64,000 nucleotides of DNA, taken from the NCBI GenBank assembly GCA_964571855.1, contig CAZNDO010000018.1, positions 10,514 through 74,513 on the forward strand. The letters run 5' to 3'. The stretch is from CAYYFX01 sp964571855 (GTDB lineage: Bacteria; ARS69). The notes beneath the pieces were generated by a model. That model was not told the DNA's origin, did not search any database, and worked only from the letters and a program-made list of their open reading frames with translations. The stretch's first letter is position 1, and each line of letters opens with the position of its first letter. A program made the translations under genes and the position numbers. Shown piece by piece: positions 27,358 to 35,498 of this stretch.

Positions 27358-28643
27358 CAGTGCCTCCCGTCCGGATGGCAGCGGTAGCAGGCCGCGCTGT
27401 TGTACGCGTACCCGGGTTCGCCGCGGTGCTTGTTGTCCACCTCGCTGCGATTCGAGTGCTCGTGGCACAGGATGCACTCGAACACGGCGTAGTTCGCGGG
27501 CGCCACGTGGCAGTCCGCGCAAGCGGACCACTTCCCGCGATGCGTGCCGCTGTTGATCGGGAAGTAGCGGCCGTCGTGGTCGAACGTGGCGCCGTACCAG
27601 CCGGACGTGCCGTGGCAGTCGGCGCAGGACGTGGGGAACCCCGTGCCGGCGTGCGGCGGGTTCGTCGTGGCGTCGTACTCGCCGCGATGGCAGCCCACGC
27701 ACTCGGGGGAGAGCGGTCCGATGGGTCCCGTGCCGTGGCAGGCCGCGCACTCGGCGCCGGCGTGCCGCCCCGTGAGCGCGAACCCGGTGACCGCATGGTC
27801 GAACGACGCGCCGTCCCAGCTCGCCGTCCCGTGGCAGCGTGCGCAGTCCGTGGGAAAGCCCACGGAGGCATGCGCCGGCGCCGTCGTGGCGTCGTAGTCC
27901 GCGCGGTGGCAGCTCACGCACTCCGCGGACACGCGCGCCGGCGGACCCTCGCCGTGGCACGACGCGCACTGCACGCCGATGTGCGCACCGGTGAGCGGGA
28001 ACGCGGTGGCGGAGTGGTCGAACGTGCCGCCCGCGAAGGACGACGTGGAGTGGCACCGCGCACAGTCCGTGGAGTACCCGCCCGCCACGTGGTCCGGGTT
28101 CTTCGCCGCCTGGTAATCCGCCAGGTGGCAGCCCTCGCACGTCTCCGCCGTCCCCGCGAAGCGCATGGCGCTCCCCGCCTGCGGCCGGTGGCAGGCCGCG
28201 CAGTCCGTGGTCAGGTGCGCGCCGGTCAGCGGGAACCGGCCGAGGCGATGCTGCCGCACGGCCTCCGCGCGATCGATGAAGTCCCGCGTGGTGTGGCAGC
28301 GCGCGCAATCGATCCCCATCTCGCCCCGGTGCACGTCCTGGTGGCAGTCCGCGCAGCGGCTCCCGGACGTCTCCGCGAACTCCAGCGACGTGTGGCACAG
28401 GAGGCACGGCACGTCCTTGTGCGAGCCGTCCAGCGGAAAGCCGAACCGCGAGTGGTCGAACTCCGCGGTCGGCTTCGCCGGCGTCCACGACTCAGCCCGG
28501 TGGCACAGCGCGCAGTCCTGCTTGAAGGAACCGTGCGGGTTCGGCGTGGCCACCTGCGGCGTGACGGCCGCGGACGGCTCCGCGCCGCGGGCCGCCACGG
28601 GCAGGATCGCCATGACGAGAAGCACGGGCAGATGACGGAGCAT
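27357..28643 (-). CDS. Exported 16-haem c-type cytochrome
   Basis: The 428-aa protein is coupled on both sides by ATGA overlaps. The signal peptide ends near AARG/AEP. I count 16 CXXCH motifs: six in an N-terminal block, two 3-haem modules, and a four-haem C-terminal block ending CILCHEH and CYRCHPDGRH. Modules carry the recurrent FDHxxTxFxLTGxH segment, whose His residues can be distal ligands. It is a paralogue of the adjacent 25-haem protein: both ends align without gaps and it lacks exactly three modules. It would work as a periplasmic or surface electron wire. Confidence 0.93.
   Translation of the reverse strand: MLRHLPVLLVMAILPVAARGAEPSAAVTPQVATPNPHGSFKQDCALCHRAESWTPAKPTAEFDHSRFGFPLDGSHKDVPCLLCHTSLEFAETSGSRCADCHQDVHRGEMGIDCARCHTTRDFIDRAEAVRQHRLGRFPLTGAHLTTDCAACHRPQAGSAMRFAGTAETCEGCHLADYQAAKNPDHVAGGYSTDCARCHSTSSFAGGTFDHSATAFPLTGAHIGVQCASCHGEGPPARVSAECVSCHRADYDATTAPAHASVGFPTDCARCHGTASWDGASFDHAVTGFALTGRHAGAECAACHGTGPIGPLSPECVGCHRGEYDATTNPPHAGTGFPTSCADCHGTSGWYGATFDHDGRYFPINSGTHRGKWSACADCHVAPANYAVFECILCHEHSNRSEVDNKHRGEPGYAYNSAACYRCHPDGRH
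27841..28559. repeat. Paralogous direct repeat, copy in the 16-haem gene
   Basis: This block matches 29778-30496 at a constant offset of 1937 bases at the points I checked (27841, 27891, 27901, 27981, 28201, 28511), so there is no net indel. It covers the N-terminal haems and the first module. Identity is very high; 28511-28559 is identical over 49 bases. Confidence 0.8.
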
Positions 28644-30646
28644 CACGACCTCCCGTCCGGGTGGCAGCGGTAGCACGCCGCGCTGTTGTAGGAGTACCCG
28701 GACTCCCCCTGGTGGTCCCGATCCACCTTCGCACGGTCGGAGTGCTGGTGACACAGGATGCACTCGAAGACCGAGTAGTTCGTGGGCGACACGTGGCAGT
28801 CCGCGCACGTGGACCACTCGCCGCGGTGCCGGCCGCTGTAGATCGGGAAGTACAGACCGTCGTGATCGAACGTGGCGCCGTCCCAGCCGGTCGTGCCGTG
28901 GCAGGCCGCGCAGTCCGTGGGGAACCCGGCGCCCGCGTGCGGCGGGCTCGTGGTGGCGTCGTACTCCGGGCGGTGACAATCCACGCACTCCGGCGACAGT
29001 GATCCGATCGGGCCCGTGCCGTGGCACGCGGCGCACTCGGCGGCGGCGTGCCGGCCGGTCAACGGGAAACCGGTGGAGGCGTGATCGAACGACGCGCCGT
29101 CCCAGCTCGCCGTCCCGTGGCAGGTGACGCAGTCCGTGGGGAATCCCACCGACGCGTGGCTCGGGGACGTCGTGCCGTCGTAGTCGGCGCGGTGGCACCC
29201 CACGCACTCCAGCGGCGGCGGGCCGGAGCCGCCGTGGCATTGCGCGCACGTCGCGATCAGGTGCGCGCCCGTCAGCGGGAATCCGGTGGTGGAGTGGTTG
29301 AACGTGGCGCCCGGCCACCCGGAGGTCCCGTGGCACGAGGCGCAATCCGTGGAGAAGCCCACCGCCGCATGGTTCGGATCCGTGCTCGCGTCGTACTCGC
29401 CGCGATGGCAGTCCACGCACTCCGGCGAGATCGACCCGATCGGCCCCGTGCCGTGGCAGGCCGCGCACTCCGGCCCCAGGTGGCGGCCGGTGAGAGGGAA
29501 GCCGGTGGACGCGTGATCGAACGACGCCCCGTCCCAGCTCGCCGTCCCGTGGCACGTCACGCAGTCGGTGGGAAAACCCACGGACGCGTGGCTCGGGGCG
29601 GTGGTGCCGTCGTAGTCCGCGCGGTGGCAGCCCACGCACTCGGACGGCGGCGCGCTGCCCGTCGCGCCGCCATGGCAGTCCGCGCACGACGTCACGACGT
29701 GCGCGCCGGTCAGCGGGAAGCCCGTCCCGGCGTGGTCGAACGTGGCCGTTCCCCATGCGACGGTGGAGTGGCAGGACGCGCAGTCCGTGGGGAAGCCGAC
29801 CGCGGCATGCGGCGGGTCGAGCGTGGCGTCGTAGTCCGCGCGGTGGCAGCTCGCGCACTCGGCGGACACCGGTCCCGGCGGGCCCTCGCCGTGGCACGCC
29901 GCGCACTGCACGCTCGTGTGCGCCCCGGTCAGCGGGAACGCAGTGGCGGAGTGATCGAATGTTCCGCCCGCGAACGACGACGTGGAGTGGCAGGCCGCAC
30001 AGTCCGTGGAGAAGCCGCCGGCCACGTGGTCCGGGGACTTCGCCGCCTGGTAGTCCGCCATGTGGCAGCCTTCGCAGGTCTCCGACGTCCCCGCGAACCG
30101 CATGGCGCTCCCGGCCTGCGGCCGGTGGCACGCGGCGCAGTCCGTGGTCAGGTGCGCGCCGGTGAGGGGGAAGCGTCCCAGGCGGTGCTTGCGCACGGCC
30201 TCCGCGCGGTCGATGAAGTCCCGCGTGTCGTGGCAGCGAGCGCAGTCCATGCCCATCTCGCCGCGGTGCACGTCCTGGTGGCAGTCCGCGCACCGGCTCC
30301 CCGACGTCTCGGCGAACTCCAGCGACGTATGGCACAGGAGGCACGGAACGTCCTTGTGCGAACCGTCCAGCGGGAAGCCGGTCTTCGAGTGATCGAAGTC
30401 CGTGGGGCTCTTCGCCGGCGTCCACGACTCGGCCCGGTGGCAAAGCGCGCAGTCCTGCTTGAAGGAACCGTGCGGGTTCGGCGTGGCCACCTGCGGCTTC
30501 GCGGGTGCGGACCCGGACGCCGCGGCGCCCTCCCCGGCAGCGGACGAAGCCGCCGGCATCGCGGCGAGCGCGAGCGCCCCGGCTTGGACGGACAGGCGGA
30601 AGAGCAGGCGGACCGCGGGCGGGCGGCGGATCATGGCGAACCTCAT
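28643..30646 (-). CDS. Exported 25-haem c-type cytochrome
   Basis: The 667-aa protein starts in an ATGA overlap with the 20-haem gene; an ATG at 30634 with AGG upstream is an alternative. A long signal sequence ends in an Ala/Ser/Gly-rich stretch. I count 25 CXXCH motifs: a six-haem N-terminal block, five 3-haem modules of about 72 residues, and a four-haem C-terminal block (CADCH, CILCH and CYRCHPDGRS among them). Each module reads TDCxxCH..., FDHASTGFPLTGxH..CAxCHG, then ECVxCHRxxYD. Modules 3 and 5 are almost identical, showing recent internal duplication. It is probably an extended haem wire to or across the cell surface. Confidence 0.93.
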   Translation of the reverse strand: MRFAMIRRPPAVRLLFRLSVQAGALALAAMPAASSAAGEGAAASGSAPAKPQVATPNPHGSFKQDCALCHRAESWTPAKSPTDFDHSKTGFPLDGSHKDVPCLLCHTSLEFAETSGSRCADCHQDVHRGEMGMDCARCHDTRDFIDRAEAVRKHRLGRFPLTGAHLTTDCAACHRPQAGSAMRFAGTSETCEGCHMADYQAAKSPDHVAGGFSTDCAACHSTSSFAGGTFDHSATAFPLTGAHTSVQCAACHGEGPPGPVSAECASCHRADYDATLDPPHAAVGFPTDCASCHSTVAWGTATFDHAGTGFPLTGAHVVTSCADCHGGATGSAPPSECVGCHRADYDGTTAPSHASVGFPTDCVTCHGTASWDGASFDHASTGFPLTGRHLGPECAACHGTGPIGSISPECVDCHRGEYDASTDPNHAAVGFSTDCASCHGTSGWPGATFNHSTTGFPLTGAHLIATCAQCHGGSGPPPLECVGCHRADYDGTTSPSHASVGFPTDCVTCHGTASWDGASFDHASTGFPLTGRHAAAECAACHGTGPIGSLSPECVDCHRPEYDATTSPPHAGAGFPTDCAACHGTTGWDGATFDHDGLYFPIYSGRHRGEWSTCADCHVSPTNYSVFECILCHQHSDRAKVDRDHQGESGYSYNSAACYRCHPDGRS
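29081..29640. repeat. 432-bp tandem super-repeat inside the 25-haem gene
   Basis: The segment beginning GTGATCGAACGACGC at 29081 recurs at 29513, 432 bases (144 codons, two 3-haem modules, six haems) away. About 130 bases following each start are nearly identical, including the CVTCHGTASWDGASF coding part. Confidence 0.75.
29778..30496. repeat. Paralogous direct repeat, copy in the 25-haem gene
   Basis: This is the counterpart of 27841-28559 at a fixed 1937-base offset. The C-terminal ends of the two genes align at an offset of only 1286 bases. The 651-base difference equals the three extra modules of the 25-haem gene. Confidence 0.8.
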
Positions 30647-32403
30647 CCGGGGGATCCGGTGGACTGCGGGGTCCCGGCCACGTGGCAGGCCTCGCACGCG
30701 GTGGGCGCTCCCACCCACACCGCGCCGCGCTTCCCGTCCGGCAGGGTCCCCTCGGCGTGGCAGGCCGCACACGCCACCTTCGCGTGGGCGCCGGCCAGCG
30801 GGAACTTCGTCTTCTCGTGATCGAAGCGGACGGCCGGCCGGAACGTGTCCGCGCCGTGGCAGACGCTGCACTCGTCCCCGCCCTTGCGCTTCGCGAACTG
30901 GCCGCCGTGCGGGTCCTCGTGGCAGTCCCGGCAGGCACGCGCCTTCTCCTGGAACGACAGATCCGGCCACGCCTTCGCGGTCCCGAGCAGCGTGGACTCC
31001 GGGTGCTTCGTCTCCAGGCCCTGGTGGCACAGGAAGCACGGCACGGCCGCGTGCGCGCCCTCCAGCGGGAACTCGTACGCCGCGTGCGCCGCCGGGTCCA
31101 CGCGGGAGGGCGCGAACGCCGCCGGATCGTGGCAGGCAAGGCACTTGTCGTCGGTGGCCCCGAGCGCCTCGCGATGCGGGTCCGCGTGGCAGTCCACGCA
31201 CTGCATGGTCTGGAACCGCAGCAGCACGCCGGCGGTCCCGATGCGCTTCGCGTCCGGCAGGGGCGGCAGGTGCGCGCGCTGCGGTCCGTGGCACGCCTCG
31301 CACGCCGCCTTCTCGTGCGCGCCCTGCAGCGGGAAGCGCAGCGCCGCGTGGTCCGCCACCGTGAACTTCGCGGGGCGGAACGTGGTCACGTCGTGGCAGC
31401 TCTCGCAGCGCCCGCCGTCGGCGCGACGCGCGAGCTGCCCGCCGTGCGCGTCCGCGTGGCAGTCCGCGCACTTCGCGAACGCGGGCCGGAACCGGAAGGG
31501 CACCGCCGGGTCCTTCGAGGCGTGGCACTCCCGGCACGCGACCGCGCGGTGCTTCCCTTCCAGCGCGTACTTCGCCTTCGCGTGCCGCGTCACGTCGAAC
31601 GTGGACGGCACGAAGCCCTCCACGCGGTGGCACGATTCGCAGTCCACGGCCGCGCCGGCGAGCGTGGCCTCGCCGCGGTGCGGATCCGCGTGGCAGTCCA
31701 CGCACTTCGCGAATGCCGGCAGCACGTCGTAGCCGTCCTTGTGGCACTTCGCGCACTCCAGCGCGCGGTGCTTCCCGCGCAGCGGGTAGCGCGTCTTCTC
31801 GTGGTCGAACGCGCCCTGCACCACCTGCTTCCAGTCCGCGGTGGTGTGGCACTCCGTGCAGTTCGCGCCGAAGCGGTCCTTGTGCGGATCGGCGTGGCAG
31901 GAGAGGCACTGCGTCTCCAGGCCCAGCCGGGAGTCGTCCGCCACCCGGCCCTTGCGCTTCGCGAGGGCCGCGGACTTGCGCAACTCCGGGCGGTGGCACT
32001 TCGCGCACTCCAGGGACGCGTGCTTCCCGTCCAGCGCCCACCCGGTCTTCGCATGGTCGAAGGCGTCGTCGCCCGCCCACTCCACGAGCGGGAAGTCCAC
32101 GCCGCCGTGCTCCACGTGGCACTCGGCGCAGGCGCCGGCCGCATCGCGCGCGTGGAAGCCGCGCCCGGCCTCGCGCAGCGCGGCGATCTCGCCGTGGCAG
32201 GAGAGGCACTGCGCGTCCACGCCCTTCTCCTTGATGCCGTGGCAGGCCAGGCAGTTCTTCACGCCCTCCAGGTCCGCGTGCGCGCGCGACAGCGGCCCCG
32301 GGGAGATCTGGCCCCGGGTCGGAGCGGCGGGCAGGAGGAAGGACACGGCCAACGTCATGACGATCGTCCGGAGCGGGCCGCCGCGCCGTCTACGCGGGAG
32401 CAC
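30643..32403 (-). CDS. Exported 20-haem c-type cytochrome
   Basis: The 586-aa protein starts with GTG behind GAGGAGG located in the end of the upstream oxidoreductase gene (14-base overlap). The signal peptide is Arg-rich at its start and ends at PTRG/QI. I count 20 CXXCH motifs, many as CxxCHADPHRG, alternating with FDHxKTxxPLxGKHxxxxC segments. It is related to the two downstream cytochromes by that repeat but not a close paralogue. As the first cytochrome after the membrane components it may accept electrons in the periplasm. Its role is inferred from order and haem content. Confidence 0.93.
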   Translation of the reverse strand: MLPRRRRGGPLRTIVMTLAVSFLLPAAPTRGQISPGPLSRAHADLEGVKNCLACHGIKEKGVDAQCLSCHGEIAALREAGRGFHARDAAGACAECHVEHGGVDFPLVEWAGDDAFDHAKTGWALDGKHASLECAKCHRPELRKSAALAKRKGRVADDSRLGLETQCLSCHADPHKDRFGANCTECHTTADWKQVVQGAFDHEKTRYPLRGKHRALECAKCHKDGYDVLPAFAKCVDCHADPHRGEATLAGAAVDCESCHRVEGFVPSTFDVTRHAKAKYALEGKHRAVACRECHASKDPAVPFRFRPAFAKCADCHADAHGGQLARRADGGRCESCHDVTTFRPAKFTVADHAALRFPLQGAHEKAACEACHGPQRAHLPPLPDAKRIGTAGVLLRFQTMQCVDCHADPHREALGATDDKCLACHDPAAFAPSRVDPAAHAAYEFPLEGAHAAVPCFLCHQGLETKHPESTLLGTAKAWPDLSFQEKARACRDCHEDPHGGQFAKRKGGDECSVCHGADTFRPAVRFDHEKTKFPLAGAHAKVACAACHAEGTLPDGKRGAVWVGAPTACEACHVAGTPQSTGSPG

Positions 32404-33823
32404 CGGCTTTCGCCTCCTCGAGCGGAATGGCCTTCGTGACCATGCGGATGCCCGCCTTCTCCAGGAACGCGGCCGGCGGCTCGCCGCCGATGCGCACGAT
32501 CACGTCGTCGTTGGGGAGGGTGAGGACCTTGCCGCCGGCCTCGATCTCCACGGCGTCCGCGCGGATGGCCTTCACCGCGCTTTCGCGCAGGATCCGCACC
32601 TTCCCGTTGCGCTCGGCCTCCGCCAGCTTCTGCCGGTTGCGCTCCTTCGCGCGGTCGAAGTCCGCCTTGCGGTGGCTGAGCACGACCTCGGTGCCCTCCT
32701 GGTTCGCGAGGCCCAGCGCGGACTCCAGCGCGCTGTCCCCGCCGCCGACCACGAGCACCTTCCGGCCCTTGAATTCCTCCATCTCCACGATGTCGTAGAA
32801 GACCTTCTCGGTCTCCTCCCCCGGCACGCCGAGGCGGCGCGGCGTGCCGCGCCGGCCGAGCGCCAGGATCACGCGGCGCGCGCGCACCTCGAACCCCTGG
32901 CCGCGCACGGCGATGGACGCCCCTTCGCGCGCCACCTCCTCCACGCGCCGGTTCGACAGCACCGTGAGGCCGCTCTGCTCCACCATCGCCTCCCACACGG
33001 CGAGGAGCGTCTCCTTCGAGGCGTCCGCCACCCAAAGGTCCCCGTACAGCGGCACCTTGATCGGCTCCGCGAGCAGCAGCTTGTGGCGCGGGTACTTGCG
33101 GATCGTGTCGGCCAGGCTGCCCTGATCCAGGATCACGAAGTCCAGTCCCGCCTTGCGGGCGGTGAGCGCGGCGCTCAGCCCGGCCGGGCCGGAGCCCACG
33201 ATCGCGAGGTCGTGCACGCTGCCGCACGCGCCGGTCCCGCACGCCTGCAGCTCGCGCGCCGCGTTCTCCGCGGCCACGCGGCCCTCGTTGATGGCGTTCT
33301 TGATGAGCCCGCGCCCGCCGAGCTCGCCCACGATGTACACGCCCGGCACGTTCGACTGGAAGTCCGCCTTCAGATCCGGCACGGTCACGCGGTGCACGGC
33401 CGCGCCCGTGGCGATCACGATGCCGCCCACCGGGCACGCCTCCGCGCACTTCCCGTGTCCCTTGCAGCGATCCTTCTCCACGATGGCCAGCTTGCCCTCG
33501 AGGCGGATGGCGCCGGGCTCGGGGCACACGGGGACGCAACAGCCGCAGCCCACGCACACGTCCGCGCGGACAATGGCGTGCGGGGCCGCATCGTCGGCCG
33601 GCGCGGCGGCCGGGTCCGGGGCGGCCTCCACCTCGGCGGCGGCGATCTCGAACACCTGCATCGGGACGTCGCAACCGGGGCAGCGCGAGGCGCCCGCGGG
33701 GACCTCGCCGCCGCACCGGGGGCACGCGGTGCGCGGCCCGCCGCCCTTGCGGCGGATCTGCCACGCCATGAGCGCCGCGGTGAGGACGGCGAAGGCGACC
33801 GTCGCGAGGACGCCGGAGTTCAT
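32390..33823 (-). CDS. Membrane-anchored FAD/NAD(P) oxidoreductase with zinc ribbon and two ferredoxin-type clusters
   Basis: The 477-aa protein starts in an ATGA overlap with the cytochrome b gene. One N-terminal membrane helix (residues about 4-22) is followed by a zinc ribbon (CPRCGG..CPGC, about 34-51). Two 4Fe-4S motifs follow: CVGCGCCVPVCP near residue 90 and CKGHGKCAEACP near 118. In the second, the second Cys is His. A thioredoxin-reductase-like flavoprotein then has an FAD site VGSGPAGLSAA near 209 and an NAD(P) site VVGGGDSALESA near 350. It probably links cytosolic NAD(P)H (or reduced thiol/ferredoxin) to the membrane cytochrome b. The direction of electron flow is not given by sequence. 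Confidence 0.88.
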   Translation of the reverse strand: MNSGVLATVAFAVLTAALMAWQIRRKGGGPRTACPRCGGEVPAGASRCPGCDVPMQVFEIAAAEVEAAPDPAAAPADDAAPHAIVRADVCVGCGCCVPVCPEPGAIRLEGKLAIVEKDRCKGHGKCAEACPVGGIVIATGAAVHRVTVPDLKADFQSNVPGVYIVGELGGRGLIKNAINEGRVAAENAARELQACGTGACGSVHDLAIVGSGPAGLSAALTARKAGLDFVILDQGSLADTIRKYPRHKLLLAEPIKVPLYGDLWVADASKETLLAVWEAMVEQSGLTVLSNRRVEEVAREGASIAVRGQGFEVRARRVILALGRRGTPRRLGVPGEETEKVFYDIVEMEEFKGRKVLVVGGGDSALESALGLANQEGTEVVLSHRKADFDRAKERNRQKLAEAERNGKVRILRESAVKAIRADAVEIEAGGKVLTLPNDDVIVRIGGEPPAAFLEKAGIRMVTKAIPLEEAKAGAPA

Positions 33824-34776
33824 CAGCGCAGCCACGTGTCGCTGAACAGGATCGCCACCGCCACGTGCACCGCCACCGCGAGGAACGCCATGATCGCGAA
33901 GGGCATGTGGAACGCGTGCCACAACCGGAACACGCGGTTCGTGGCATCCAGGATGCGGATTTGCTGGCCGAGCGCCATCTCGCGGCGCGCGAGACGGGTG
34001 ACCTTCCGCACCTCGCGCGCGTCGAACCTCCGCTTCGACGTGCGCATGCCCGCCTCGAGGCGATGCACGGCACGGCGACGATCGAGGTCGTCGCGCAGCA
34101 TGCGCCCGAGGGCACGCACCACGCCGCCCCGGGGCGCCACGTCCACCGGCTTCAGCAGCTCGAGGATCTCGCGCGGGTCCAGGCCGGTGGACTCCACCAG
34201 CGTGCCGAGGATCTCGCGGCGCTCCGCGGAGACCTGCTCGCGCGTGAGCTCCAGCCCGGCCCGCCCGCGCGGGATGCGCACGTACAGGTACCGGCCCACC
34301 ACGCCCGAGCACGCCACCACGAGCATCGAGAAGTACCCGAGCCCGATGAGCCCCTCGAACCGGAACCCCGCGTGCACCGCGCCCGCCAGCGGCATCAGCA
34401 CGCCGGCCACGATGTGCGCGTCCAGCCAGCGCGGGATGGGGCCGAGGAACGTGGCGGACGAGAGGCGCTTCCGCACCGGGTAGAGCCACAGGAAGGCGAA
34501 CAGCGCGAAGGCCAGGAGGCCGGCGGACTGCCCCACGTACCCCGTGGGACCCAGCCACTCGTGCCAGGGATTGCGGAGCCGCTCCCCGAACGGCAGGGCG
34601 TAGTACGAAGCCCCCGCCGCCGCCACGAGCAGCAACGGGAACACGCCGACGAGCACCGCGCGCGGCACGAAGGGCGGCGCGACGGAGCGGACGGCCGGGG
34701 ACGCCGGCTCGGTTGCCTTGGCCGGCTTCCCCGGCGCCGCACTTGCCCGCGGCGCCGCCAGTTCGGTGGTGGCCAT
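33823..34776 (-). CDS. b-type cytochrome-like integral membrane protein
   Basis: The 317-aa protein starts at ATG 34776 (GGAGG upstream). Four or five membrane helices are visible: about 38-60, 80-100, 112-135 (WLDAHIVAGVLMPLAGAVHAG), 140-162 and 285-312. Histidines in the third helix (AHIV, AVHAG) and in the last (LWHAFHMPF, AVHVAV) are placed as in bis-His cytochrome b561/ferric-reductase-like proteins. A cytoplasmic helical loop of about 120 residues separates them. It is the first gene of the six-gene conduit operon and probably the quinol or flavoprotein partner that moves electrons across the inner membrane. Confidence 0.78.
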   Translation of the reverse strand: MATTELAAPRASAAPGKPAKATEPASPAVRSVAPPFVPRAVLVGVFPLLLVAAAGASYYALPFGERLRNPWHEWLGPTGYVGQSAGLLAFALFAFLWLYPVRKRLSSATFLGPIPRWLDAHIVAGVLMPLAGAVHAGFRFEGLIGLGYFSMLVVACSGVVGRYLYVRIPRGRAGLELTREQVSAERREILGTLVESTGLDPREILELLKPVDVAPRGGVVRALGRMLRDDLDRRRAVHRLEAGMRTSKRRFDAREVRKVTRLARREMALGQQIRILDATNRVFRLWHAFHMPFAIMAFLAVAVHVAVAILFSDTWLR

Positions 34777-34922
34777 GCCCGTCGTCCCGTCCTCCCGTCG
34801 ATGCAGGAACGTCCTCCCGCGTGTGCATTCTGCGACCACGCGGTGCGCAAAGAGGGCCCGGTCCCCCCCTTCGCGCCGGGCGGGATGTGGTGCCGCGACT
34901 CCGGAATTCCCCGAAAAGGGGG

Positions 34923-35498
34923 TTAGTTATCCAGCACGCGGCGGAGATCGACGAGGCGCCGAGCGAAGTACGGATCTTCGAGTTCGGTCACGATCACGCC
35001 GCGGCTCAGGGATGCATGCAAGAACCGGTCCCGTCCGAGCATCACCCCCACGTGGCTCACGCGGGAGCCGATGCGGAAGAAGACGAGGTCGCCGGCGCGG
35101 GCTTCGTCCCGTTCGATGGAGCGGCCCTCGCGGCTCTGCGCCCACGTCGTGCGCGGCAACTCCACGCCCAGCTCGTCCATCACGGACTGCACGAGGGCGG
35201 AGCAGTCCACGCCGCGTCCGTCCGTCCCGCCGTGGCGGTACGGAGTGCCGAGCCAGTTCGACGCGGCGTCCTCCAGCATCCGCGCCCGCCACGCGTCCGG
35301 ATCGGGCGAGTCCTGGAGCTCGGTGAGCGGCCCGGGACCGCGCGCCGGCGCCGGCCCGGCCATGGGCCCCACCGGGGAAACGGGATCGGGATACACCGGC
35401 GCGCGGAACGCGGGGCGCGGGCCGCAGCCGGCCAGGAGCGCCGCCGCAAGCGTCGCGGCGAGGAGGCGGCCGCCCGAGCGGGCGCGGACGCGCCTCAC
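34923..35498 (-). CDS. NlpC/P60-family lipoprotein, putative peptidoglycan endopeptidase
   Basis: The 191-aa protein has its GTG overlapping the gatB stop (GTGA). A lipobox (LLAGCG, Cys about residue 25) marks it as a lipoprotein. After a Pro-rich linker, residues 70-190 form an NlpC/P60 domain: LGTPYRHGG, catalytic Cys in VDCSALVQ, catalytic His in SHVGVMLG and a third polar His in FLHAS. Such enzymes cut D-Glu/DAP-type bonds in peptidoglycan stems. Coupling to gatCAB looks like operon hitch-hiking rather than shared function. Confidence 0.92.
   Translation of the reverse strand: MRRVRARSGGRLLAATLAAALLAGCGPRPAFRAPVYPDPVSPVGPMAGPAPARGPGPLTELQDSPDPDAWRARMLEDAASNWLGTPYRHGGTDGRGVDCSALVQSVMDELGVELPRTTWAQSREGRSIERDEARAGDLVFFRIGSRVSHVGVMLGRDRFLHASLSRGVIVTELEDPYFARRLVDLRRVLDN

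Noticed and set aside
21170..27871. A 2233-codon open frame on the minus strand
   Set aside because: It runs through the glutamate dehydrogenase and barrel genes in the wrong frame. Only its last 1054 codons, after the TTG at 24331, code for a conserved protein. GC-rich codon bias keeps alternative frames open.
27400..32400. Regular short repeats resembling a CRISPR-like array
   Set aside because: The spacing comes from repeated CXXCH and FDH...PLTGxH codons within three cytochrome genes. Units vary, and there are no conserved direct repeats with unique spacers.
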